A stretch of DNA of 64,000 bases from Micromonospora sp. CP22 (GCF_009712475.1 NZ_VCJO01000017.1:26236-90235), one strand, 5' to 3'. Shown: positions 39,211 to 47,733, counted from the stretch's first letter. Program-made: numbers and translations. Notes: generated from the sequence alone by a model not told the origin.

Positions 39211-40410
39211 GTGTCGCAGATGAACCGCAGGCGCGCACTCCAGTTGCTGGCCGCGCTCGGTACGGGCGGACTCGCCGCTGGGTGTGCCTCCGACGCCGAG
39301 CCGAAGGATACCGGCGCAGAACGCCCGGTCAAGATCGGGCTCATCGCGCCTCAGTCCGGTGCGGGCAAGGCCATCGGCGACGAACTCAGCAACGGCTTCG
39401 AGCTGTACCTGGACCTCAACGACAGGCGCCTGGGCGGCCACCCGGTCGAGCTGGTCACGGCCGACGAAGGTGACAACGTCAAGTCCGGCCAGGCCGCCGT
39501 GGAGGGGCTACTCAAGCAGGGTGTGCTCGCCCTCACCGGGGTCGCCAGCTCCTCGGTCATGTTCGGCATCAGGGACATCGTCGAGCAGGCCCGGGTTCCG
39601 TTGATCGGCTCGAATGCCTCACCGACGAACCTGCAGAGCGTCGTCTACATCTGGCGTACGTCGTACGTGCTCGACGAGGCGGGCCGGGCACTCGGCCGCT
39701 ACCTGAAGGACGAACTCGGCTCCTCCGACCGGGTCGCGACCATCCTGCCGGAGGGGGTCGTCGGCGTCGAGGACGTGCTGCGTGGCTTCCGCGAGGAGTT
39801 CGGCGAGGCCGACCCGCGCATCGCCGCCCCGGTGGTCTGGACCTCCGGCAGCAGCAACCCCAGCCGGACCGCCTACGTGTCGGACATCAACCGCGCCCTG
39901 GCCAACAACCCGTCGGTGGTCTTCTGCTTCTACTCCGGCGCGGCGGCGGTCGAGTTCATCATGCAGCTGCGTGACGCGGGGTTCCGGGGCCGGATCTACG
40001 CTCCCGGCTTCCTCACCGAGGGGTCGGTGCTGGAGGACATCCGGCCGGCGAGCGACGCCATCGGCATCCGTACCGCGCTGAACTACTCCGCCGACCTGAA
40101 CAACGCGGCGAACCGCCGGTTCGCCTCGGCGTACCGCAAGAAGCACAACGCTTCCCCGACCACGTACGCGATGGCCTCGTACGACGCGGCCAAGGTGCTC
40201 GACCAGGCGATCCGTCTCGCCGGTGCGACACCCACCGCACAGCAGGTCAACCTCGCGCTGGGTCGGATCGGGCAGATCGACAGCCCGCGCGGCGCCTGGC
40301 AGTTCAACCAGCCCCGGACGCCCCAGCAGAAGTGGTACCTGCGCGAGGTGCAGCGCGACGGCCAGGTGGTGTCGAACGTGCTGGTCAACGAGTTGGCCAC
40401 GCTCGGCTGA
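39211..40410 (+). CDS. Leu/Ile/Val-type ABC substrate-binding lipoprotein (orphan)
   Basis: Periplasmic-binding fold type I protein of 399 residues, related to branched-chain amino acid or urea receptors. The N-terminus has twin arginines (NRRRALQLLAALG) and a lipobox LAAGC (Cys at about 25), so it is likely exported by Sec or Tat and lipid-anchored. The mature part begins PVKIGLIAPQSGAGKAIG and contains DLNDRRLGGHPVELVTADEG and VPLIGSNASPTNL. GAAGGGA precedes GTG 39211. No permease or ATPase gene accompanies it, so it either serves a transporter elsewhere or acts as a sensor. It ends 14 nt before a perfect palindrome. Confidence 0.88.
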   Translation: MSQMNRRRALQLLAALGTGGLAAGCASDAEPKDTGAERPVKIGLIAPQSGAGKAIGDELSNGFELYLDLNDRRLGGHPVELVTADEGDNVKSGQAAVEGLLKQGVLALTGVASSSVMFGIRDIVEQARVPLIGSNASPTNLQSVVYIWRTSYVLDEAGRALGRYLKDELGSSDRVATILPEGVVGVEDVLRGFREEFGEADPRIAAPVVWTSGSSNPSRTAYVSDINRALANNPSVVFCFYSGAAAVEFIMQLRDAGFRGRIYAPGFLTEGSVLEDIRPASDAIGIRTALNYSADLNNAANRRFASAYRKKHNASPTTYAMASYDAAKVLDQAIRLAGATPTAQQVNLALGRIGQIDSPRGAWQFNQPRTPQQKWYLREVQRDGQVVSNVLVNELATLG

Positions 40411-40423
40411 GTCGAGGTACGCG

Positions 40424-40453
40424 ACGAGGTCGCCCCGGCCGGGGCGACCTCGT
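40424..40453. terminator. Bidirectional terminator, perfect 30-base palindrome
   Basis: ACGAGGTCGCCCCGG (40424-40438) is followed directly by its reverse complement (40439-40453). It stands between the binding-protein gene and the convergent DDAH gene. Confidence 0.75.
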
Positions 40454-40462
40454 GACGGGACC

Positions 40463-41287
40463 TCAGTACCGCAACTCGGCGACGCAGCACTTCACGCTGC
40501 CGCCGCCCTTCTTCAGTTCGGCCAACTCCACCGGCACCGGGGTGTAGCCGGCCGCCTTCAGTCGACCGGCGAGCCGGCTGGCCTCGCTGTTGAGCACCAC
40601 GTTGGCGCCGTCGCTGACCAGGTTGAGCCCGAAGGCGAGGGCGTCCTCGTCGTCGGCCAGCACGGCGTCCGGGAAGAGTTGCGCGAGCACCCGCTGACTG
40701 GCGGCGGAGAAGGCACCGGGGTAGTAGACGATGTTCCCGTCGTCGATCGAGGCGAGCGCCACGTCCAGGTGGTAGAAGCGCGGGTCGACCAGCCGCAGCG
40801 AGATCACCGGCCGACCGAGCGTCTCCTGCGCCTCGGCGTGCGCCGGCAACTCCGTCCGGAAGCCGTGCCCGGCCAGGATCAGCCCGCCGTGCGCCTCCGG
40901 CAGGTACGCGAAATCGCCCTCGCCCTCGTTGGTCTCGTTCGGCGCGATGAACCGCCAGCCCTGCGACTCGTGGAAGGTCCGGTGAGTGGCCGCCTCGGCG
41001 GACCGCTGCTCGTGCTTGAACCGCGCCCCGTAGACCGTGCCGTCAACCATGAACGCGCCGTTGGCGGCGTAGACCATGTCGGGCAGGCCGGGCTCGGGCA
41101 CCAGCAGATGCACCTCATGGCCGAGGCCGACCAGCGTCTCGCGCAGCCGGTCCCACTGCTTGACCGCCAGTTCCGCGTCGACCGGGGCGGTCACGTCCAT
41201 CCACGGGTTGATCGCGTACTCGACCGCGAAGTGCTCGGGAGAGCACATGAGATATGTCCGCTTTCGCGGCACTCGCTGCTGGTTCAC
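40463..41287 (-). CDS. Dimethylarginine dimethylaminohydrolase-like (guanidino-group-modifying enzyme)
   Basis: Hydrolase of the DDAH/arginine deiminase superfamily, 274 residues. The DDAH family converts methylarginines to citrulline. Motifs are CSPEHFAVEYAINPWM, NGAFMVDGTVYGARF, GEGDFAYLP, HLDVALASIDDGNIVYYPGAF with the catalytic His, and KKGGGSVKCCVAEL with the catalytic Cys near the C-terminus. GTG 41287 is preferred over the longer frame to 41335 because TACCCT lies 8 nt upstream. It is divergent from an Lrp-family regulator, an arrangement suggesting amino-acid-responsive control. The natural substrate could also be arginine or another guanidino compound. Confidence 0.88.
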   Translation of the reverse strand: MNQQRVPRKRTYLMCSPEHFAVEYAINPWMDVTAPVDAELAVKQWDRLRETLVGLGHEVHLLVPEPGLPDMVYAANGAFMVDGTVYGARFKHEQRSAEAATHRTFHESQGWRFIAPNETNEGEGDFAYLPEAHGGLILAGHGFRTELPAHAEAQETLGRPVISLRLVDPRFYHLDVALASIDDGNIVYYPGAFSAASQRVLAQLFPDAVLADDEDALAFGLNLVSDGANVVLNSEASRLAGRLKAAGYTPVPVELAELKKGGGSVKCCVAELRY

Positions 41288-41295
41288 GATGACCA

Positions 41296-41309
41296 AGGGT
41301 AGGTACCCT
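41296..41309. promoter_or_regulatory. Dyad covering the -10 of the DDAH gene; possible Lrp operator
   Basis: AGGGTA-GG-TACCCT is a 14-base symmetric site in the divergent DDAH/Lrp interval. Its left half, read on the minus strand, is the TACCCT -10 hexamer of the DDAH gene, so a bound regulator would block that promoter. Confidence 0.45.
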
Positions 41310-41355
41310 ACAACTTTGGTAACAGCCGCAAACATTGCTTCCCAGAGGCGGAACG

Positions 41356-41814
41356 TTGCAGATCGACACCGTAGACCAGCGAATCATTGCGTTGCTTGTT
41401 GCTGACGCCCGTGCCTCGTACGCGGACATCGGCACCCGGGTGTCGCTCTCCGCTCCGGCGGTGAAGCGCCGGGTCGATCGACTGCGGGCCGCCGGGGTGA
41501 TCAGGGGATTCACCGCCATCGTGGATCCCGCCTCGGTCGGCTGGACCACCGAGGCCTTCGTGGAGCTGTTCTGTGCCGGCCGGACCACGCCGGCCCAGAT
41601 CGGGGCCGCCGTGCGTCGCCATCCCGAGGTGGTCGGCGCGTACACCGTCTCCGGCGAAGCCGACGCGTTGGTGCATCTGCGCGCCGCCGACATCGCGCAC
41701 CTGGAAGAGGCGCTGGAGCGGCTGCGGGCCGAGACGTTCGTGACCTCCAGCCGCAGCACCATCGTGCTCTCCCGGCTCGTCGAGTCCCCGGGCGTCGGCC
41801 CCTCCACCAGCTGA
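41356..41814 (+). CDS. Lrp/AsnC-family transcriptional regulator
   Basis: Amino-acid-responsive DNA-binding protein of 152 residues. N-terminal helix-turn-helix (about 1-50) with LQIDTVDQRIIALLVADARA, SYADIGTRVSLSAPAVKRRV and DRLRAAGVIRGFTA, followed by the RAM ligand-binding domain (about 60-140) with HPEVVGAYTVSGEADALVHL. TTG 41356 after GAGGCGGA gives the usual family N-terminus; TTG 41335 is an in-frame alternative. Divergent from the DDAH-like gene, which it probably regulates together with itself. Confidence 0.9.
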   Translation: MQIDTVDQRIIALLVADARASYADIGTRVSLSAPAVKRRVDRLRAAGVIRGFTAIVDPASVGWTTEAFVELFCAGRTTPAQIGAAVRRHPEVVGAYTVSGEADALVHLRAADIAHLEEALERLRAETFVTSSRSTIVLSRLVESPGVGPSTS

Positions 41815-41872
41815 CCCCCAACCGCTCGCGCCCGAGTGGAACCGGACGGAGCGTCGCCGCGTCGAACCGCCC

Positions 41873-43810
41873 ATGAAACGGGGCACCAAGCTCGCCACGA
41901 CCGGCGGTTCGCTGCTCGTGCTCACCCTGCTTGCCGGCAGCATGGCCGTGTCGCAGTCGTCGCCGAACGAGCCCGGAACCCCCACCGCACCGACCGCGCC
42001 GATGGTGCCGGTCGGCCTGGTCTCCTTCGACTCCTGCGCCGACGCCCTCGCGGAGCTGCGGGCGGCGGCCACCGCGTCGGTCGGCCCGTACGGCTTCGCC
42101 GGTGACGCGGTGCTGTTCGGCGACCGGACCGCCGCGATCGGCGGCGCGGAGTCCAAGGCCCGCACCTTCGCCGAAGCACCGGGAGACGCCGCCGTCCGGG
42201 ACGCCGGAGCGGGTCACTCGACGACCAACAACCACGAGGCCGGCGCGGACGAACCCGACCTGGTCAAGACCGACGGGCGACGGATCGTCACGGTCACCGG
42301 CGGCGTGCTGCGGGTGGTCGACCCGGTTACCCGCCGGGTCACCGGGCGGCTCGACCTGACCGACGACCGGGAGGAGCTGCGCTGGCAGGAGCATCGGCTG
42401 CTGCTGCTCGGCGACCGTGCGCTGGTCCTGCGCGAGGATCCGCCGCGCCCAGCCGACTCGCTGCGCTCGATCCGGCGTGCCGGTGCGACCCGGCTACTGC
42501 TGATCGACCTGTCCGCCCGTCCCCAGCTGCTCGGCACGTACCGGGTCGGGGGCAGCACGGTCGACGCCCGGCTGACCGGCCGCACCGCCCGGGTGGCGGT
42601 CCGTACCTCCGCGCAGCTGCGGTTCCCGCCGATGGCCGAGGGCACCGACCGGGTCCGGACGGAACGCAACCGGGCGGTCATCGCCCGCGCCGGTGTCGAG
42701 GCATGGCTGCCGGAGTACGAGTGGACCGCCGGAGCGGAGCGGCACACCGGCCGGGTCGGTTGCGACCGGCTGAACCGGCCGGACCGGATGACCGGCTCGT
42801 CCACCCTCACCGTGCTCAGCTTCGACCTCACCGCCGACCGGCTCGGCGACGGTGACCCGGTCGCCGTGGCGGCCGACGCCGACACCGTCTACGGCACGGC
42901 GACCAGCCTCTACCTGGCGGGTCGCCGACCGGCTCCGATCACCGGCGCACCCCGCTGGCAGCCGCCCTCCACCGAACAGGTCACCGACGTCTACCAGTTC
43001 GACACCGCCGAGCCGGGCCGTCCCCGTTTCCTCGCCGCCGGATCGGTGCCCGGTTGGCTGATCAACCAGTACGCGCTCTCGGAGTGGGCGGGACACCTGC
43101 GGGTGGCCACCACCACCGGCGAGTTCGTCGGTGACGGCACCGCTTCCGAGTCGGCGGTTCGGGTGCTCCGGCGTGACGGCGGAGCACTGGTGCCGACCGG
43201 CGAGGTCGGCGGCCTCGGGCGGGGTGAACGCATCTACTCGGTGCGCTATCTCGGGCCGGTCGCGTACGTCGTCACCTTCCGGCAGACCGATCCGCTGTAC
43301 GCGCTCGACCTCACCGACCCGACCGCTCCCACGGTCACCGGCGAGCTGAAGATCACCGGCTACTCCGCGTACCTGCATCCGTTGCCCGAACAACGCCTGC
43401 TCGGGGTCGGTCAGGAGGCCGACCGTCAGGGACGTACCAAGGGCTTGCAGGTCTCCCTCTTCGACGTCCGCGATCCCGGCCGACCGAACCGCCTGGACCA
43501 GTGGCACCTGCCCGGTGGGTGGTCCCAGGCGGAGTACGACCCGCACGCCTTCCTGTACCGCCCGGACACCGGTCTGGTGGCGCTGCCGGTCAACGACGGT
43601 GTCCGACTGTTGCGCGTCGGGAACGACACGATCAGCGAGATCGGCGAGGTGACCCATCCCGCCGCGAGCGTCCGGGACGGAGTGCGGTGGGCCCCACCGG
43701 TACGGCGGTCACTGGTGGTCGACGACGTGCTCTGGACGGTCTCCGAGGCGGGTCTGCGCGCCACCGACCCGGCCTCGGCACGCAACCTCGCCTGGATCGC
43801 CGCCACCTGA
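41873..43810 (+). CDS. Secreted beta-propeller domain protein
   Basis: A 645-residue exported protein with a signal peptide (MKRGTKLATTGGSLLVLTLL) and a Pro/Thr-rich linker, then a large domain of the secreted beta-propeller family (Beta_propel). Seen are EAGADEPDLVKTDGRRIVTV, the family's diagnostic start, repeated strand units such as RTARVAVRTS, VYQFDTAEPGRPRFLAAGSV, GERIYSVRYLGPVAYVVTF, DPLYALDLTDPTAPTVTGEL, and YDPHAFLYRPDTGLVALPV. Two Cys (FDSCADA and VGCDRLN) may form a disulfide. No enzyme activity is known for the family; a surface scaffold or binding role is likely. Confidence 0.87.
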   Translation: MKRGTKLATTGGSLLVLTLLAGSMAVSQSSPNEPGTPTAPTAPMVPVGLVSFDSCADALAELRAAATASVGPYGFAGDAVLFGDRTAAIGGAESKARTFAEAPGDAAVRDAGAGHSTTNNHEAGADEPDLVKTDGRRIVTVTGGVLRVVDPVTRRVTGRLDLTDDREELRWQEHRLLLLGDRALVLREDPPRPADSLRSIRRAGATRLLLIDLSARPQLLGTYRVGGSTVDARLTGRTARVAVRTSAQLRFPPMAEGTDRVRTERNRAVIARAGVEAWLPEYEWTAGAERHTGRVGCDRLNRPDRMTGSSTLTVLSFDLTADRLGDGDPVAVAADADTVYGTATSLYLAGRRPAPITGAPRWQPPSTEQVTDVYQFDTAEPGRPRFLAAGSVPGWLINQYALSEWAGHLRVATTTGEFVGDGTASESAVRVLRRDGGALVPTGEVGGLGRGERIYSVRYLGPVAYVVTFRQTDPLYALDLTDPTAPTVTGELKITGYSAYLHPLPEQRLLGVGQEADRQGRTKGLQVSLFDVRDPGRPNRLDQWHLPGGWSQAEYDPHAFLYRPDTGLVALPVNDGVRLLRVGNDTISEIGEVTHPAASVRDGVRWAPPVRRSLVVDDVLWTVSEAGLRATDPASARNLAWIAAT

Positions 43811-43825
43811 ACCTTCCTCCCTCAA

Positions 43826-43864
43826 GGGTGGGGCCCGGTTTCTCGGGGTTTCCGGGCCCCACCC
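43826..43864. terminator. Bidirectional hairpin terminator, 13-bp stem
   Basis: Arms 43826-43838 and 43852-43864 pair perfectly around a 13-nt loop, between the beta-propeller gene and the convergent gene at 43920. Confidence 0.75.
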
Positions 43865-43919
43865 GCCTCAGCCTCGGGCGACCACCGCCAGCGGTACGCG
43901 CGAGGTCGAGCGGGCGACC

Positions 43920-44999
43920 TCAGAGGTACATGCCGGTGCGGTGCTCGCCACGTCCCGGCTTGTCTCCCTCGCCGAAGAACCGCTTGCCGCCGAACTCGCC
44001 GTGCAGGCGGTCGTCCAGTTCGTCGGCCAGCCCGGTCATCACCTGCACGGCCAACATGAGGTGGGTCGGCTGGAAGTTGCGGCCGAAGACCGGGATCGAC
44101 GCCCAGACCGTGTCGTCGGCGCAGTAGAGCCGACCGATCGGCATCCGGTTGGTCAGCTCGGAGAGCTTGACGTAGAGCCGCTCGGTCGGCTCGACCTCCG
44201 TCAGCACCGGCGAGAACACGTCGACCAGTGGCGGATTGTCCCGCACCCGGACGAACACCATCGCCGAACCAGCCCGGATGTTGATGTCACCGTCGGAGTC
44301 GACCTGTAGCCGATCCGAGTCGGACCTGAGCATGGTCGACACGACCGTACGGACCCGCTCGGCCAGATCCAGCACCTCGGCGTCCGCGCCGTCCTCGTCG
44401 GCCACGGCCAGCGCCTTCTCCAACTCGGAGCCGATCTCACGAGCCAGGTTGGCCGCGCTGCGGGCGGTCCCCAGCGCCCCTCCGGGGATCGGTTCACCCT
44501 CGCCGTCCTCGATCGAGTAGACGAGGAAAGCCGGATGCGGGGCACCGTAGATGTCGCGCAGGGTGCGGGCGAGCAGCGCGGCCAGCCGAGGAGCTTGGTC
44601 CGCTGCGGAATCCAACCCGAACTGGTCCCCCGAACCGTCCACCACACCCGGCGGTGACCAGCCCAGCGCGACCATGTCGGCGACCGCCGCACGGTCCAGC
44701 CGGTATCCCGGCGGCAGGTTGGCGTTGCCCACCGCCCGCGCGGCGAACCGGCCGTCGGCGCTCACCTCGACGTAGACGGAGTAGACGGCCTCGTCGGTGC
44801 CGGAGGCGGTCGGGTCGAGGGTCAACGCCACCTGCGCGCCCGGTGGCAGCGCGGACAGCCGCTCCGCCAACGCCCGAGCGAACTCCCGCCACGCCTGGGT
44901 CACCTTCGCCCGCAGGTCGGCCGTGCTCGGCTCGTCGAGCAGGATCGACTCCGGGTGCACCGACGTAGCGGGCGGTGCCGAGGGGTGGTCAGCCGTCAT
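43920..44999 (-). CDS. YbjN/T3SS-chaperone-like protein with proteasome-activator-like C-terminus
   Basis: A 359-residue acidic soluble protein of unknown function. The C-terminal 120 residues (INIRAGSAMVFVRVRDNPPL, TNRMPIGRLYCADDTVWAS, QPTHLMLAVQVMTGLADELD) look like the YbjN/CesT peptide-binding chaperone fold. The N-terminal half has LPPGAQVALTLDPTASGTDE and PPGYRLDRAAVADMVALGW. It ends in HRTGMYL, closely resembling the HSTGQYL end of Bpa in this window. GGAGG lies five bases before ATG 44999. The chaperone-like fold plus this tail suggests delivery of substrates to the proteasome; that is a hypothesis. Confidence 0.72.
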   Translation of the reverse strand: MTADHPSAPPATSVHPESILLDEPSTADLRAKVTQAWREFARALAERLSALPPGAQVALTLDPTASGTDEAVYSVYVEVSADGRFAARAVGNANLPPGYRLDRAAVADMVALGWSPPGVVDGSGDQFGLDSAADQAPRLAALLARTLRDIYGAPHPAFLVYSIEDGEGEPIPGGALGTARSAANLAREIGSELEKALAVADEDGADAEVLDLAERVRTVVSTMLRSDSDRLQVDSDGDINIRAGSAMVFVRVRDNPPLVDVFSPVLTEVEPTERLYVKLSELTNRMPIGRLYCADDTVWASIPVFGRNFQPTHLMLAVQVMTGLADELDDRLHGEFGGKRFFGEGDKPGRGEHRTGMYL

Positions 45000-45086
45000 G
45001 ATCGCCTCCGTCCGTTCCGGCCACCCTACCCAGCCGACCGCCGGTACGGATCAGGGCGACCGTGATCGGACAACAGCCGCCGACCG

Positions 45087-45371
45087 TCAGTCGCGGACGG
45101 GTCCGTCCGGGTCGCTTCTCGGGTGCGGGTCACCGCCCAACTCCACCGGCCAGGTACCGGCCAACTCGGAGAGCCGGGCGGCTGTCGCGGCCGGATCCGC
45201 TCCCCGCCCGACGGCCAGACCGAGCAGGTACGCGGTGACCGGCGCACCGGGCCGCAGCACCTGGTGGGCCACGTCCCGGGCCAGATCCAGCACCGCCGGC
45301 ACCGGTACCTGACCCGGGTCGAGACCGAGTTCCGCGCAGGCGGCCGTGACCCAGTCGTCCAGCACCGTCAT
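45087..45371 (-). CDS. DUF6457-like small protein coupled to mobA
   Basis: A 94-residue protein with a helical core (VLDDWVTAACAELGLDP, VLDLARDVAHQVLRPGAPV, TAYLLGLAVGRGADP) that I associate with DUF6457, found next to MobA-like genes in actinobacteria. The ATG overlaps the mobA stop in an ATGA junction, so it is translationally coupled. The C-terminal tail is charged and probably disordered. A role in molybdenum-cofactor synthesis is inferred from position only. Confidence 0.75.
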   Translation of the reverse strand: MTVLDDWVTAACAELGLDPGQVPVPAVLDLARDVAHQVLRPGAPVTAYLLGLAVGRGADPAATAARLSELAGTWPVELGGDPHPRSDPDGPVRD

Positions 45372-46006
45372 CGCATCCACCCCTCCGCCCGGCGTAGGTC
45401 ACGCTCAGTGTCGCAGTCGAACCAGGGCTCCGGGCCGTCACCGTGCCAGCTGACCGCACGCACGCTCAGGTCCGCGAGCAGTTCCCGCAGCGGCGCACCG
45501 GTCACGTCGCCGCCCCGCCGAACGGTGAGGCGATCGAGAGCAGTACGCAGCGCGGCCGGTCGCCACACCCCGCACAGCGTCTGCCGCCGTCCCGCCCCGT
45601 CCACGTAACAGGCGCCGTCGACAGCCGCCCCGCTAGCCGACGTCGCGCCGTCGTGGCGCTCGACGCCGGTGCGGTGCAGTTGGTCCAGCAGGTCGCCGAC
45701 GGCCGAGCGGGTCAGCAGCGGCAGGTCGGCGGCGAGTAGCGCGACAGCGGGCACGTCGGTGTCGAGCAGGGCCAGCCCGGCGGCGACGGCCGCCACCGGT
45801 CCGCCGCCCGGCGGCACCTCCCGGGTCAGCCGTACTCCGGCGACCGCCGGTCCGGGGCCGACCACGATTCGGGGCGAGGCGTCCGCCACCGCGGCCAGCA
45901 CCCGCTCCCGCATCGGCACCCCACCGACCGGCATCGCGGGCTTGTCGCGTCCGCCCATCCGACGCCCGGCACCCCCCGCGAGCACCACCGCCGCGTACGC
46001 CGTCAT
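45368..46006 (-). CDS. mobA: MobA-like molybdenum cofactor guanylyltransferase
   Basis: Transfers GMP to molybdopterin to form the guanine dinucleotide cofactor, or a related NTP-transfer reaction. The 212-residue protein has VVLAGGAGRRMGGRDKPAMP at residues 7-26 (nucleotide-binding loop with Arg and Lys) and LLAADLPLLTRS, the metal-binding Asp motif. It also carries PEPWFDCDTERDL near the end, matching MobA D-x-N/D-T patterns. Classical MobA and the MocA-type cytidylyltransferases are hard to separate by eye. The fdhD gene, needed for formate dehydrogenase maturation, is divergent from it, which favours a cofactor role. Confidence 0.85.
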   Translation of the reverse strand: MTAYAAVVLAGGAGRRMGGRDKPAMPVGGVPMRERVLAAVADASPRIVVGPGPAVAGVRLTREVPPGGGPVAAVAAGLALLDTDVPAVALLAADLPLLTRSAVGDLLDQLHRTGVERHDGATSASGAAVDGACYVDGAGRRQTLCGVWRPAALRTALDRLTVRRGGDVTGAPLRELLADLSVRAVSWHGDGPEPWFDCDTERDLRRAEGWMR

Positions 46007-46139
46007 TGCGCCACGTTAACCGCCCGCGCCGCGCGGGAGTGTTCCGTGCCGCCCCCGGTAGGCAGGTCCTGCGCCGAGCGGGAAGGGTGAGCGGGGGACT
46101 CGGGTGGCGGGGGGTGCCCGCGACTGCGGTCGGCCGGGG

Positions 46140-46145
46140 CAGGAT
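46140..46145 (+). promoter_or_regulatory. Weak -10-like hexamer before fdhD
   Basis: CAGGAT ends 7 nt before GTG 46153; it lacks the T at the first position of TANNNT. Confidence 0.3.
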
Positions 46146-46152
46146 GGACGGC

Positions 46153-47007
46153 GTGGGACGGGCTTCCGATCGGCGTGGTGTGGTGCGGGTGGACCTGGAT
46201 GCGGCGGAGGCGAGCCGACGTCGGGTTCGGCGGCCGGACACGATCGCCGCCGAGGAGCCGTTGGAGTTGCGGGTCGGCCCGGCCGGGCCGGGGCGGCGTC
46301 GACCGCTGACCGTGACCATGCGTACTCCCGGAGCCGACCTCGACCTCGCTGTCGGCTTCCTGTTCACCGAAGGACTGATCCGCTCGGCGGACGATGTGGC
46401 CACCGCGCAGTTGTGCGCCGGGGCGGAGACCCCGAACACCTACAACGTGGTCGACGTGACCCTCGTGCCCGGCGTGCCGGACCCGGTCTCCGACACGACC
46501 CGGCACTTCCACACCACCAGCGCCTGCGGGGTGTGCGGCAAGGCGAGCATCGACGCGGTGCGTACCCAGTCACTCTTCGACGTCGGCGACGACCCGCTCA
46601 GCGTGCCTGCGGAGCTGTTGGCCGAGTTGCCGCAGCGGCTGCGGGCCGGACAGCGGGGTTTCGACCGGACCGGCGGGCTGCACGCCGCCGGCCTGTTCTC
46701 CGCGGACGGCGACCTGGTGGTGCTGCGCGAGGACGTGGGCCGACACAACGCGGTCGACAAGGTGGTGGGCTGGGCGGTACGCGAACGTCGGCTGCCGCTG
46801 AGCGGCCACATGCTGCTCGTGTCGGGCCGGGTCAGCTTCGAGTTGACCCAGAAGGCGTGGATGGCCGGGGTGCCGTTGCTCGCTGCGGTCTCGGCCCCGA
46901 GCACCCTCGCGGTCGACGTGGCCGCCGAGGCGGGACTGACCCTGGTCGGGTTCCTGCGGGGGCGGACGATGAACGTCTACACCGGCGAGCACCGGGTCAC
47001 CAGTTGA
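46153..47007 (+). CDS. fdhD: Formate dehydrogenase accessory sulfurtransferase FdhD
   Basis: Transfers sulfur from a cysteine desulfurase to the molybdenum cofactor of formate dehydrogenase. The 284-residue protein has EEPLELRV, the sulfur-carrying Cys pair in TTSACGVCGKASID (about 118-131), GGLHAAGLF, VLREDVGRHNAVDKVVGWAV, SGRVSFELTQKAWMAGVPLL and the C-terminal GRTMNVYTGEHRV. GTG 46153 yields the common N-terminus GRASDRR; ATG 46144 is an in-frame alternative. No formate dehydrogenase gene is present in the window. Confidence 0.95.
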   Translation: MGRASDRRGVVRVDLDAAEASRRRVRRPDTIAAEEPLELRVGPAGPGRRRPLTVTMRTPGADLDLAVGFLFTEGLIRSADDVATAQLCAGAETPNTYNVVDVTLVPGVPDPVSDTTRHFHTTSACGVCGKASIDAVRTQSLFDVGDDPLSVPAELLAELPQRLRAGQRGFDRTGGLHAAGLFSADGDLVVLREDVGRHNAVDKVVGWAVRERRLPLSGHMLLVSGRVSFELTQKAWMAGVPLLAAVSAPSTLAVDVAAEAGLTLVGFLRGRTMNVYTGEHRVTS

Positions 47008-47030
47008 CGGCGGTCGGCCCGACCGTCAAC
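47003..47030. terminator. Bidirectional hairpin between fdhD and the GAP-family gene
   Basis: GTTGA (47003-47007) and CGGTC (47011-47015) pair with GACCG (47021-47025) and TCAAC (47026-47030), with a 3-nt bulge. It overlaps both stop codons. Confidence 0.55.
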
Positions 47031-47733
47031 GGGCCAGCAGCTCGAACAGCTCCAACCGGGCCGCCGCGTCGCGGGCGATCAGGAAACCGGCGATGCCCAG
47101 AACCCAGCCGAGCATGCTGCCCGAGGAACGGACGATCCACGCGTTGAGCCGGGCGAGCACCGGCTCCACCGCCCTCGGCCACGCCACCCGCGCGCCGAGC
47201 AGCAGCATCGCCGGCAACACCATGACCAGGCAGTATCCGGCGAGCAGCGCCACGCTGGTGGGCACCGCCAGACCGGAGGTGGTGAGCAGGCCCAGGGCAC
47301 CGAGGTACGGCAGCATCGTCGCCACCTCGGCCAGCGCGGCGAACAACGCCAGCCCCACCAGCCAACGCGACGACGAGTCACCGGCGGTCACCCGGTCCCG
47401 CCAGCGCAACACCCGCCCGGTGCCGGTGCCGCGCTTGCCGTCGTACCGGAAGCTGAGCACGAACAACCCCACCCCGAGCACCAACTGGCCCCAGAGCACC
47501 GGCCGGTTGTCCAACGCCCCGCCCAGGAACTCGGCCAGGGCGCTGCCGCCGAAGTACAGCAGCAACCCGACCGCGAAGTAGAAGCCGGCGATGGTGCCGA
47601 GGTAGGTCATCACCCGCCGGACGTTCACTGGCCCGGGAGTGAGCAGCAGCCACACCGGGATGAACAGGGTGCCGATGCTGGTGCTGTCCACCAGCGCCAA
47701 CCCGGCCAGGGAGAGCAGCAGAGCAAGACTCAT
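47026..47733 (-). CDS. GAP-family (SfLAP-like) membrane protein
   Basis: A 235-residue integral membrane protein with about six helices, starting SLALLLSLAGLALVDSTSIG and containing PVNVRRVMTYLGTIAGFYF, ALFAALAEVATMLPYLGAL and VLLAGYCLVMVLPAMLLLG. This pattern fits the GAP/sulfolipid-1-addressing protein family (LysE-related), which in mycobacteria helps export lipids. Here the substrate is unknown. The start ATG 47733 is at the end of an open interval shared with the DUF4192 gene; no clear promoter was found. Confidence 0.83.
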   Translation of the reverse strand: MSLALLLSLAGLALVDSTSIGTLFIPVWLLLTPGPVNVRRVMTYLGTIAGFYFAVGLLLYFGGSALAEFLGGALDNRPVLWGQLVLGVGLFVLSFRYDGKRGTGTGRVLRWRDRVTAGDSSSRWLVGLALFAALAEVATMLPYLGALGLLTTSGLAVPTSVALLAGYCLVMVLPAMLLLGARVAWPRAVEPVLARLNAWIVRSSGSMLGWVLGIAGFLIARDAAARLELFELLAR

